Origin: Sellimonas caecigallum
Lineage (GTDB): Bacteria > Bacillota > Clostridia > Lachnospirales > Lachnospiraceae
DNA length: 64,000 nt
Assembly (NCBI RefSeq): GCF_045038405.1
Contig: NZ_CP173660.1
Span: forward strand, 1,984,001-2,048,000
Direction: 5' to 3'
Shown: positions 19,702-27,265 of the stretch, piece after piece
Position numbering within the stretch: position 1 is the first letter of the stretch
How the letters are laid out: each line of letters starts with the position of its first letter
Translations under genes and position numbers: made by a program
The notes under the pieces: model-generated
What the model saw: only the letters and a program-made list of their open reading frames with translations
Told to the model about the DNA's origin: nothing
The model's database searches: none

Positions 19702-20241
19702 TTATTGATATTCCGGTTCGATCAAACCGTAGGTATTATTTTTTCTCTTGTATACGACATTTACCTGATCAGTTTCTGCATTCGTAAATACAAAGAAGTT
19801 GTGTCCGAGAAGCTCCATCTGGATGCATGCATCTTCAGGGAACATTGGTTTGATACCGAAACGTTTTGTGCGGATGATATGGATAGAATCGTCCTCTACG
19901 CTGCCATGTTCTGTATCTTCAAAGAAAGATTTACTGAAATCTACACCTGCCTGGTGTTTGGCAACCAGTTTGTTTTTGTATTTTCTCAGCTGGCGCTCGA
20001 TAATTTCTTCTACAAGATCAATGGATACATACATATCGCTGCTGGATTCCTCTGAGCGGATGATATTTCCTTTTACCGGGATCGTAACTTCGATCTTCTG
20101 TTCCTCCTTTTCTACGCTCAAGGTAACATTGACCTCAGTATCAGGAGTAAAATATCTTTCCAGTTTTCCTAGTTTATGCTCGATGGTATCCTTCAATGCA
20201 GGTGTAACATCAATGTTTTTTCCTCTGATATTAAATTTCAT
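19702..20241 (-). CDS. hpf: Long-form ribosome hibernation promoting factor
   Basis: A 179-aa protein that binds the 30S decoding channel in stationary phase and joins ribosomes as inactive 100S dimers. The N-terminal S30AE domain begins MKFNIRGKNIDVTPALKD. The C-terminal dimerisation domain contains KRFGIKPMFPEDACIQMELLG reading. Long-form length is typical of Bacillota. The start at 20241 has AAAGGAG 8 bases upstream and matches the conserved family start. Monocistronic. Confidence 0.95.
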   Translation of the reverse strand: MKFNIRGKNIDVTPALKDTIEHKLGKLERYFTPDTEVNVTLSVEKEEQKIEVTIPVKGNIIRSEESSSDMYVSIDLVEEIIERQLRKYKNKLVAKHQAGVDFSKSFFEDTEHGSVEDDSIHIIRTKRFGIKPMFPEDACIQMELLGHNFFVFTNAETDQVNVVYKRKNNTYGLIEPEYQ

Positions 20242-20392
20242 AAGCCCAACTCCTTTACCAGTTATTCCTGTCCTTATTATACTACGACAGACGTGGACAT
20301 GCAATGATAAATATCGAAAAAAAGTGTGAACACAAATAAGTTAACTGATAAAAGGAGATATCAAACAAAAATAAATAAAAAATATGTCAAAC

Positions 20393-21292
20393 TTACCGAC
20401 GCTCTTTTCTTTTTAAAAATGCTTGAAAAAGGAAAGGATAGCCCGCAATAATCCAGAGTACAAGCAGAAAATACTCTGCAGATTTAAATATCATACCTAA
20501 TCCTGCAAGGAGCGACAGCCCGTTTTTTAGGAGGAGTGCACTGAACAGCCCCAGGAGGAGCTTTGGAATCTGAAAAGTCCACCGCGGAGTTTCAGGGGAG
20601 AAACGGATATACGTTTTTTCCAGAAAGAAGCCAACAGCAAATCCAAGTCCGGCGCCGCCCGCTTTGAGACAGTCCGAAGCATATTTTTCCGGCAGGGAAA
20701 AAACAAAAAGCTGGATTATTGTATAGAGGATGACTAAAATGGAGATGACACCAAGAATAAGCGAAAGAGTGCGAACTTTTCGCGGGTGCTCCAGGATCTG
20801 GTCTTTATATTTCCAGATCAGGACGGAAAAAAACAGGGAAACTCCCATGGATACAAGGACGTCTTTTGGTGTGTGTACCCCCAGATACATTCTGGAAAAA
20901 CCGATGAGCAAAAATGCGGCGGTAAATAAAAGCTTGAGCACTGTTTTTTTTGCGCGAAGGGCGAGCGGAGCAAAAAGGCAAGTACCGCCCTGGGTATGGC
21001 CGCTTGGAAAAGAGTAGCCTGTGGCAGCAGGGACTGCACTTTTGACCGGGGCAAACTCCGGATCAAGGATCCACGGGCGCGGGATACGAAAGGTAATTTT
21101 CAATGCCTGGACGCAAAGTCCCGCAGAGAAATATGTGAGTGCCAGCTGGTAGGCAAACGATTTGTCCAGACACCAGTAAAAAATGCAGATCACAGCAACA
21201 AGTAGCATCTCTTGTCCAAAATAGGTAACGAACTGGAAAAATTCGTTACCTATTGGAGTGCGGATGCCTTCCAGAAAATATAAAAATTCCAT
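20393..21292 (-). CDS. PAP2-family membrane phosphatase
   Basis: A 299-aa integral membrane protein with about seven hydrophobic segments. The three PAP2 motifs are present: KITFRIPRP, PSGHT, and SRMYLGVHTPKD with the catalytic His. Such enzymes remove phosphate from lipid substrates such as undecaprenyl pyrophosphate or phosphatidic acid on the outer face of the membrane. The substrate is not decidable here. It lies 13 bases downstream of typA on the minus strand, so the two probably share a transcript. The start has AGAGGTG upstream. Confidence 0.92.
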   Translation of the reverse strand: MEFLYFLEGIRTPIGNEFFQFVTYFGQEMLLVAVICIFYWCLDKSFAYQLALTYFSAGLCVQALKITFRIPRPWILDPEFAPVKSAVPAATGYSFPSGHTQGGTCLFAPLALRAKKTVLKLLFTAAFLLIGFSRMYLGVHTPKDVLVSMGVSLFFSVLIWKYKDQILEHPRKVRTLSLILGVISILVILYTIIQLFVFSLPEKYASDCLKAGGAGLGFAVGFFLEKTYIRFSPETPRWTFQIPKLLLGLFSALLLKNGLSLLAGLGMIFKSAEYFLLVLWIIAGYPFLFQAFLKRKERR

Positions 21293-21305
21293 TTAGGACA
21301 CCTCT

Positions 21306-23135
21306 TTATTTTTTGTTATTTTCCCGTTTGCGGAGACGTGCATCCAGGATTTTCTTACGGATACGAAGGCTTTTCGGCGTTACTTCCAGAAGCTCATCTG
21401 TGTCGATGAAGTCCAGAGCCTCCTCCAGACTTAAGATTCTTGGAGGCGAGAGACGCAGAGCTTCGTCTGAGCCGGAAGCACGGGTATTTGTCAGATGTTT
21501 GGCCTTGCAGACGTTCAGTTCGATATCGTCAGTTTTCGCATTTTGTCCAACGACCATTCCGGAATACACGCGTTCGCCAGGCCCGATGAAAAGTGTACCG
21601 CGTTCCTGGGCGCTGAACAAACCGTATGTCAAGGCTTCGCCAGTCTCAAAAGCGATGAGAGATCCATTTTTGCGATACTGGATATCGCCCTTATATGGGG
21701 CATATCCGTCAAAGGAAGTGTTCATGATCCCGTTCCCTTTTGTGTCGGTTAGGAAATCACCGCGGTATCCGATGAGTCCTCTGGATGGGATAGAAAATTC
21801 CAGTCTTGTGTACGCCCCGTTCGACATTCCCATATTTTGGAGCTTACCTTTTCGCTGGCTCAGTTTATCGATGACAACACCGGTAAATTCATCCGGCACA
21901 TCGATATAGACAAGCTCCATTGGTTCAAGGAGTTTTCCGTTTTCATCATGCTTGTAAAGGACTTCAGCCTTGCTGACTGCAAATTCATAGCCTTCCCGGC
22001 GCATATTTTCAACGAGGACGGACAGGTGGAGTTCTCCTCGTCCGGACACTTTGAAGCTGTCCATGTCATCCGTGTCTTCCACCCGGAGGCTGACGTCCGT
22101 GTTGAGTTCTCGGAAAAGACGGTCTCGGAGATGGCGGGACGTCACGAATTTTCCTTCCTGTCCGGCAAACGGGCTGTCGTTTACCTTGAACTGCATGGAG
22201 ATGGTCGGCTCGGAAATCTTCTGGAACGGGATTGGATTCGGAGCATCGGAGGAGCAGATCGTATCCCCGATGGCGATATCTGAAATTCCGGAGATGGCGA
22301 CGATAGAGCCAACGCCAGCTTCTTTTACCTCCACTTTGTTCAGACCGTCAAACTCATACAGTTTGCTGATCTTGACTTTCCGCTGTTTGTCAGGTTCGTG
22401 ATGGTTTACAACAATGGCTTCCTGGTTGACGCAGAGCGTTCCATTGTCTACCTTTCCTACGCCGATCCGACCTACATATTCGTTGTAATCGATTGTACTG
22501 ATCAGCACCTGGGTAGGGGCATCCGGATCACCTTCCGGAGCAGGAATGTATTCCAGGATCGTCTCAAAAAGAGGCGTCATATTCTGCGGACTGTCATCAA
22601 GCTCAAGGATCGCATATCCTGCTTTGGCGGAAGCGTATACGAACGGACAGTCAAGCTGTTCGTCGCTTGCATCCAGGTCCATAAAAAGCTCCAGGGTTTC
22701 GTCTATCACATCATCCGGGCGGGCTTCCGGACGGTCGATCTTATTGATGCAGACGATAACAGGGAGTTTGAGCTCAAGCGCTTTCTTAAGGACAAACTTT
22801 GTCTGCGGCATCGGGCCTTCGAAAGCATCTACGACGAGGATGACCCCGTTTACCATTTTCAGGACACGCTCCACTTCGCCTCCAAAATCTGCATGTCCTG
22901 GGGTATCGATGATGTTGATTTTTGTGTTTTTGTAGTAAACAGCTGTGTTTTTGGAAAGGATCGTGATTCCACGTTCCCGTTCGATGTCGTTAGAGTCCAT
23001 CACACGCTCTTCTACTTCCTGATTTTCGCGGAACACTCCGCTTTGCTTCAGGAGTTCATCCACGAGGGTAGTCTTTCCGTGATCCACATGGGCAATGATG
23101 GCAATATTGCGGATATCTTCGCGTTTTATTTTCAT
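21306..23135 (-). CDS. typA: Translational GTPase TypA/BipA
   Basis: A 609-aa ribosome-associated GTPase of the EF-G/LepA class, involved in ribosome assembly and stress adaptation. G1 is AHVDHGKTTL (residues 15-24), G2 is in RERGITI, G3 is DTPGHADFGGE and G4 is NKID. A C-terminal domain specific to BipA follows (SRGLIGYRGDFLTDTKGNG). Full length. Probably co-transcribed with the PAP2 phosphatase downstream. Confidence 0.97.
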   Translation of the reverse strand: MKIKREDIRNIAIIAHVDHGKTTLVDELLKQSGVFRENQEVEERVMDSNDIERERGITILSKNTAVYYKNTKINIIDTPGHADFGGEVERVLKMVNGVILVVDAFEGPMPQTKFVLKKALELKLPVIVCINKIDRPEARPDDVIDETLELFMDLDASDEQLDCPFVYASAKAGYAILELDDSPQNMTPLFETILEYIPAPEGDPDAPTQVLISTIDYNEYVGRIGVGKVDNGTLCVNQEAIVVNHHEPDKQRKVKISKLYEFDGLNKVEVKEAGVGSIVAISGISDIAIGDTICSSDAPNPIPFQKISEPTISMQFKVNDSPFAGQEGKFVTSRHLRDRLFRELNTDVSLRVEDTDDMDSFKVSGRGELHLSVLVENMRREGYEFAVSKAEVLYKHDENGKLLEPMELVYIDVPDEFTGVVIDKLSQRKGKLQNMGMSNGAYTRLEFSIPSRGLIGYRGDFLTDTKGNGIMNTSFDGYAPYKGDIQYRKNGSLIAFETGEALTYGLFSAQERGTLFIGPGERVYSGMVVGQNAKTDDIELNVCKAKHLTNTRASGSDEALRLSPPRILSLEEALDFIDTDELLEVTPKSLRIRKKILDARLRKRENNKK

Positions 23136-23214
23136 ATAGTAAATTCCTTCTTTCTACTTATATAATGAAGCAACTAGTATAGTCTACCATATTTTGCGGA
23201 ATTTACAAGCACTT

Positions 23215-23241
23215 CTCGAAAGAATATCGTATTCTGTCGAG
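23215..23241. other. Hairpin in the typA-SSB intergenic region
   Basis: CTCGA-A-AGAATA-TCG-TATTCT-G-TCGAG is a nearly perfect inverted repeat without a T tract. It lies 80 bases behind the typA start and 106 bases before the SSB-like gene. It does not match the Gram-positive LexA box that I know. Confidence 0.5.
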
Positions 23242-23346
23242 CGAAAAAGCTGGAAAATATGTGGAAGCAGGAATATCCTTTCATAGAGGGGCATAAAGTA
23301 TTAAAGATAAAAAACTACGTATCAGAGGAAGGGAGAATTACATTTC

Positions 23347-23982
23347 ATGTCAGATAAGATCATTGAAAACAACCAGGTAACGATCATGGGAGAGGTGGCA
23401 ACGACATTTGAATTCAGCCACGAAGTGTTTGGAGAAGGCTTTTACACAATGGAGGTGCTCGTAAAGCGGCTGAGCAATTCGCAGGACCGCATCCCGGTCA
23501 TGATTTCGGAAAGGCTCATCGATGTGACACAGGATTATGTGGGAGAGTACATTATCGTTCAGGGACAATTCCGCTCCTATAATCGTCACGAAGAACAGAA
23601 AAATCGCCTTGTACTTTCCGTATTTGCGAGGGAAGTCTCATTTGTTGAGGATGACGAGGAGATGGACGGTGTTAAGACAAACAGCATTTTCCTTGATGGG
23701 TATATCTGTAAGGAGCCGGTCTACCGGAAGACACCTCTTGGGAGAGAAATCGCGGACCTTTTGCTGGCGGTCAATCGTCCATACGGAAAATCCGATTACA
23801 TCCCATGTATCTGCTGGGGAAGAAACGCGAGATTTGCATCTTCGTTTGCGGTAGGCGAACATGTACACATTCTGGGGAGAGTGCAGAGCAGAGAGTATAT
23901 AAAGAAACTCTCAGAGACAGAGACAGAGAGGCGTACGGCTTATGAAGTGTCTGTAAGTAAGCTGGAATGTCAAAATGACTAG
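23347..23982 (+). CDS. SSB-like protein with two OB-fold regions
   Basis: A 211-aa soluble protein. The C-terminal half (about residues 108-205) reads like a bacterial SSB/PriB OB fold: SIFLDGYICKEPVYRKTPLG, DLLLAVNRPYGKSDYIPCI, and HVHILGRVQSREY. The N-terminal half (about 8-103) repeats the same order of strands in diverged form (VTIMGEVATTFEFS, YIIVQGQFRSYN). The acidic DDDIPF-like tail of canonical SSB is missing, and the protein ends SKLECQND. A role in single-stranded DNA binding is likely but is not shown to be the housekeeping one. ATG preceded by GGAAGGGAG. Monocistronic. Confidence 0.8.
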   Translation: MSDKIIENNQVTIMGEVATTFEFSHEVFGEGFYTMEVLVKRLSNSQDRIPVMISERLIDVTQDYVGEYIIVQGQFRSYNRHEEQKNRLVLSVFAREVSFVEDDEEMDGVKTNSIFLDGYICKEPVYRKTPLGREIADLLLAVNRPYGKSDYIPCICWGRNARFASSFAVGEHVHILGRVQSREYIKKLSETETERRTAYEVSVSKLECQND

Positions 23983-24023
23983 CAGCAGGATCGAAAAAGA
24001 GAAAATAGACATCAGAACTGTGA

Positions 24024-24052
24024 TTGACACAGATACCGAATAGTGTTACACT
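24024..24052 (+). promoter_or_regulatory. dapA promoter
   Basis: TTGACA (24024-24029), a 17-base spacer and TACACT (24047-24052). A perfect TATAAT at 24055-24060 has no matching -35. Confidence 0.6.
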
Positions 24053-24116
24053 TTTATAATAACGATTTAATGTTATACAGTGTGAAAAAGCAAAGAAATA
24101 TTTGGAGGTAGCCAGC

Positions 24117-25004
24117 ATGTCTATTTTTACAGGTTCAGGAGTAGCTATTGTGACCCCATTTTTACCGGACGGGTCGATTCATTATGATAAACTGGATGAG
24201 TTGATTGAATATCATATTGCCAATAAGACAGATGCTATCATCATCTGCGGAACGACCGGAGAGTCTTCCACACTCACGGAGGAAGAACACATGGAGTGTA
24301 TCCGGTTTACGATCCAGCAGGCAAAGAAGCGGATTCCGATCATTGCCGGAACAGGATCCAATGCCACATTTACGACGATCGAAATGTCAAGAGAGGCAGC
24401 AGAGTACGGGGCAGACGGCCTTTTGCTTGTGACACCTTACTATAATAAAGCAACACAGAAAGGGCTGATTGCACACTACAAAGCGGTAGCTGCGGAGGCA
24501 AAAGCGCCGATCATTCTGTATAGTGTGGCAAGCCGTACAGGACTCAATATCACACCGGAGACGGCAGCAGAACTGGCCAAAGTGGAAAATATCGTAGGGA
24601 TCAAGGAAGCTTCCGGCAATATCTCACAGATTGCCAAAATCATGAATCTGACGGATGGAAAACTGGATCTCTATTCCGGAAACGACGATCAGATTGTTCC
24701 GCTTTTATCACTTGGCGGGAAAGGTGTCATCTCTGTGCTTGCTAATATTGCACCGGAGTACACCCATAATATGTGTGCAAAGTTCTTTGAGGGGGATATT
24801 AAAGGCAGCTGTCAGATGCAGTTGGATGCCATCCCGCTGATCGACAAGCTTTTCTGCGAAGTCAATCCGATTCCGATCAAGACGGCGATGAATTTGATGG
24901 GGAAAGAAGTGGGAGAACTGAAAATGCCTCTTACTCCTATGGAAGAAGATCACAAAAAAGCGCTGGCAGAAGAAATGAAAAAGTTCGGCCTGAAGCTGGC
25001 ATAG
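24117..25004 (+). CDS. dapA: 4-hydroxy-tetrahydrodipicolinate synthase
   Basis: A 295-aa TIM-barrel enzyme that condenses pyruvate with aspartate semialdehyde, the first step committed to lysine and diaminopimelate. Visible motifs: GTTGESSTLT near residue 44, YYNKATQKGL near 106, YSVASRTG near 133 and the Schiff-base lysine in VGIKEASG near 161. ATG 24117 is 8 bases from GGAGG. dapB follows after 93 bases, with a weak hairpin between. No lysine riboswitch precedes it. Confidence 0.97.
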   Translation: MSIFTGSGVAIVTPFLPDGSIHYDKLDELIEYHIANKTDAIIICGTTGESSTLTEEEHMECIRFTIQQAKKRIPIIAGTGSNATFTTIEMSREAAEYGADGLLLVTPYYNKATQKGLIAHYKAVAAEAKAPIILYSVASRTGLNITPETAAELAKVENIVGIKEASGNISQIAKIMNLTDGKLDLYSGNDDQIVPLLSLGGKGVISVLANIAPEYTHNMCAKFFEGDIKGSCQMQLDAIPLIDKLFCEVNPIPIKTAMNLMGKEVGELKMPLTPMEEDHKKALAEEMKKFGLKLA

Positions 25005-25027
25005 AAAAAGCCAGGGCCGGTGTTGAA

Positions 25028-25059
25028 AAAGAGGGAGCTGTCTTTACGGCGCCCTCTTT
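25028..25059 (+). other. Hairpin between dapA and dapB
   Basis: AAAGAGGG pairs with CCCTCTTT (25052-25059) around a 16-base loop. Only three T residues follow, so at most it is a partial terminator or a processing site. Confidence 0.5.
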
Positions 25060-25097
25060 GCAGTATCAATCAAAACGGGTAAAGGAGAGAACAAAAG

Positions 25098-25856
25098 ATG
25101 GTAAAAATTATTATGCATGGATGCAACGGAAAGATGGGACAGGTCATCACAAGACTTGTGGCGGAAGATGAAGGGGCTGTAATCGTCGCCGGCATTGACA
25201 CATATACAGGGATTGAAAATCCGTATCCGGTATACAAAAGCCTGGAAGAATGTGAAGAAGAGGCGGACGTAGTCATTGATTTTTCTAATGCGAAGGCAGT
25301 GGATGGCCTTCTGAACATGTGTGCTGATCGGAAGCTTCCGGTAGTACTCTGTACGACAGGGCTTTCGGAAGAGCAGATTGCCCTTGTGGAAGAGACGGCA
25401 AAGAAGACAGCGGTGCTCAAGTCGGCAAACATGTCACTTGGCATCAATCTGTTGCTGAAGCTTTTGAAAGAGGCGGCCAAAGTACTTGCCCCGGCAGGAT
25501 ATGATATGGAAATAGTGGAAAAACACCACAACAAAAAAGTCGACGCGCCAAGCGGGACTGCACTTGCTCTTGCAGATTCTTTGAATGAAGCAGCAGGCGG
25601 CGTCTATGAATATAAATACGACAGAAGCAGCGAACGCGTGGCAAGAGATAAAAAAGAAATCGGCATATCAGCAGTGCGCGGCGGTACGATCGTTGGAGAG
25701 CACGAAGTACTTTTTGCAGGGGAAGACGAAGTGATCGAATTTTGCCATACTGCATATTCCAAAGCAGTGTTCGGAAAAGGAGCTCTGGAAGCGGCAAAGT
25801 TTCTGGCGGGAAAAGAAGCGGGCAAATACGATATGAGCGATGTGATACAGTTTTAG
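25098..25856 (+). CDS. dapB: 4-hydroxy-tetrahydrodipicolinate reductase
   Basis: A 252-aa NAD(P)H-dependent reductase that acts on the DapA product. N-terminal nucleotide-binding GCNGKMGQ (residues 8-15). The catalytic segment EIVEKHHNKKVDAPSGTA holds the HH pair, Lys and substrate-binding Gly-Thr. Length is a little short of the E. coli protein, as in other Clostridia. Probably in the dapA transcript. ATG with AAAGGAG upstream. Confidence 0.97.
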   Translation: MVKIIMHGCNGKMGQVITRLVAEDEGAVIVAGIDTYTGIENPYPVYKSLEECEEEADVVIDFSNAKAVDGLLNMCADRKLPVVLCTTGLSEEQIALVEETAKKTAVLKSANMSLGINLLLKLLKEAAKVLAPAGYDMEIVEKHHNKKVDAPSGTALALADSLNEAAGGVYEYKYDRSSERVARDKKEIGISAVRGGTIVGEHEVLFAGEDEVIEFCHTAYSKAVFGKGALEAAKFLAGKEAGKYDMSDVIQF

Positions 25857-25872
25857 AACGTATAAATTTCAG

Positions 25873-25915
25873 CTTTCTGTAAATAGTAAAGATTGTCCAG
25901 AATATTTACAGAAAG
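25873..25915 (+). promoter_or_regulatory. Perfect 13-bp inverted repeat before the lipoprotein gene
   Basis: CTTTCTGTAAATA (25873-25885) and TATTTACAGAAAG (25903-25915) are exact inverted copies separated by 17 bases. The right arm runs into the ribosome-binding site (AGAAAGGATG) of the lipoprotein start at 25927. It could be a protein operator on DNA, or an RNA hairpin hiding the ribosome-binding site. Confidence 0.7.
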
Positions 25916-25926
25916 GATGACAGATT

Positions 25927-26223
25927 ATGAAACAATGGAAAAAAGCAGTCCTTGTTGTATTATGTGTCGGTATGCTTGGAAGTATGACAGCATGTGCAGG
26001 AAAAAACAGAGTCAATGATGCAACAGGAGGAACAAATACAGGGGATACCCTGGACAAAGACCTGAAGGAGGGAGCAGACACCCTGGAAGATGGGGCAGAA
26101 AATCTCAAAGACGACGTGGAAGACGGAGCGCGTGATGTCAAGGACGGTGTGGAAGACATGCTGGACGGAGACGATACAGACAACAATAACGCTGTGCGGG
26201 AACAGGATACAAACAGAAAGTAA
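25927..26223 (+). CDS. Small acidic lipoprotein, 98 aa
   Basis: A signal peptide with lipobox MTAC (Cys about residue 22) precedes a mature part of about 75 aa. The mature part is built of repeated amphipathic units of the form (K/E)DG(A/V)xxLxD (about residues 45-80), giving a negatively charged helical array. I cannot assign a function. It lies downstream of dapB with its own inverted-repeat leader and is closed by a terminator that overlaps its stop codon. Confidence 0.82.
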   Translation: MKQWKKAVLVVLCVGMLGSMTACAGKNRVNDATGGTNTGDTLDKDLKEGADTLEDGAENLKDDVEDGARDVKDGVEDMLDGDDTDNNNAVREQDTNRK

Positions 26224-26250
26224 GAGGGCGAAAGCTCTCTTACTTTTTTT
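26218..26250 (+). terminator. Terminator overlapping the lipoprotein stop
   Basis: AAGTAAGAG, then GGCGAAAGCT, then CTCTTACTT running into TTTTTTT. The stop codon TAA lies inside the 5' arm. Confidence 0.88.
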
Positions 26251-26350
26251 GAGGTGGGCAAACGGGTTTCTGCAGTTGACGGGATTGTGTTTCTGTGGTA
26301 TGGTAGTACAATAAATTGACGTGGTAGTGTAGGAAAGCGAGGTGGAACGG

Positions 26351-27136
26351 ATGAAGTTTCGTCCGTGTATCGATATCCATAATGGTGCAGTGAAACAGAT
26401 TGTAGGAGGAACTCTTTCCGACCAGAGAGGCGAGGCCAGCACAAACTATATCTCAGAAAAAGATGCGGCATGGTATGCCGGTAAATACAGAAAAGACGGG
26501 CTGTACGGAGGGCATGTGATCCTTCTGAATCCGCCTTCCTCCATCTCCTATGCGGAGACGAAAAGACAGGCGCTGGAAGCATTGAGGGAATTTCCTGGCG
26601 GGCTTCAGGTTGGAGGAGGGATCACAGCAGAAAACGCTGAGGAATATCTGGATGCGGGAGCCAGCCATGTGATCGTGACATCCTGGGTCTTCAGAGAGGG
26701 AAAGATACTCTGGGGCCGCCTGGAAGAGCTGAAAGCTGTCGTTGGGAAAGGGCGGATTGTGCTGGATGTAAGCTGTCGGAAAAAGGATGGGAAATATCTT
26801 GTGGTAACAGATCGATGGCAGAAATTTACCGAGACGGAAGTAAACGGCGAGCTCCTGCAAAGTTTGTCAGGATACTGCGATGAGTTCCTAGTTCATGGAG
26901 TGGATGTGGAAGGGAAGGCATCAGGGGTAGACGAAGAGCTTGTCCGTATTCTTGGAATGTGGGCGGAAAAAGGAAAAATGCCGGTCACATATGCAGGGGG
27001 CATTTCCTCCGAGGAGGATCTTCAGATTCTTATGGGGGCAGGCAGAAATAAGATTGATTTTACGGTCGGGAGTGCACTGGATCTTTTTGGAGGTTCACTT
27101 TCCTACAAAAATCTTGTTGAAAAATATGGGAGATGA
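26351..27136 (+). CDS. hisA: HisA isomerase of the eukaryotic (HIS6) type
   Basis: A 261-aa TIM-barrel enzyme, predicted phosphoribosylformimino-AICAR-phosphate isomerase of histidine synthesis. From memory, the sequence follows yeast HIS6 far better than bacterial HisA: CIDIHNGAVKQIVGGTL at the N-terminus, LQVGGGI, ASHVIVTSWVF, VLDVSCRKKDGKY, EFLVHGVDVEG, YAGGISSEEDL and GSALDLFGG. It is not inside a his operon: a lipoprotein lies before it and secA after. The start at 26351 has AGGTGG 5 bases upstream. Transcription from the lipoprotein side would have to pass a terminator. Confidence 0.9.
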   Translation: MKFRPCIDIHNGAVKQIVGGTLSDQRGEASTNYISEKDAAWYAGKYRKDGLYGGHVILLNPPSSISYAETKRQALEALREFPGGLQVGGGITAENAEEYLDAGASHVIVTSWVFREGKILWGRLEELKAVVGKGRIVLDVSCRKKDGKYLVVTDRWQKFTETEVNGELLQSLSGYCDEFLVHGVDVEGKASGVDEELVRILGMWAEKGKMPVTYAGGISSEEDLQILMGAGRNKIDFTVGSALDLFGGSLSYKNLVEKYGR

Positions 27137-27192
27137 CTAAGGCCAAAGGTATGAACATGTTGGAAAGAGTTTGTGAACACTTTATAAATTTG

Positions 27193-27221
27193 TTGAACAA
27201 GCCAGGATATAGTGATAGAAT
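27193..27221 (+). promoter_or_regulatory. secA operon promoter
   Basis: TTGAAC (27193-27198), a 17-base spacer and TAGAAT (27216-27221). The secA start codon is 45 bases downstream. Confidence 0.72.
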
Positions 27222-27265
27222 GGAGAATAGGTTAATTTTAAGAATCAATAAGGAGCAGTAAAAAT

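Noticed and set aside
23215..23241. Hairpin upstream of the SSB-like gene as a LexA site
   Set aside because: It lacks the CGAAC-N4-GTTCG pattern of Gram-positive LexA boxes.
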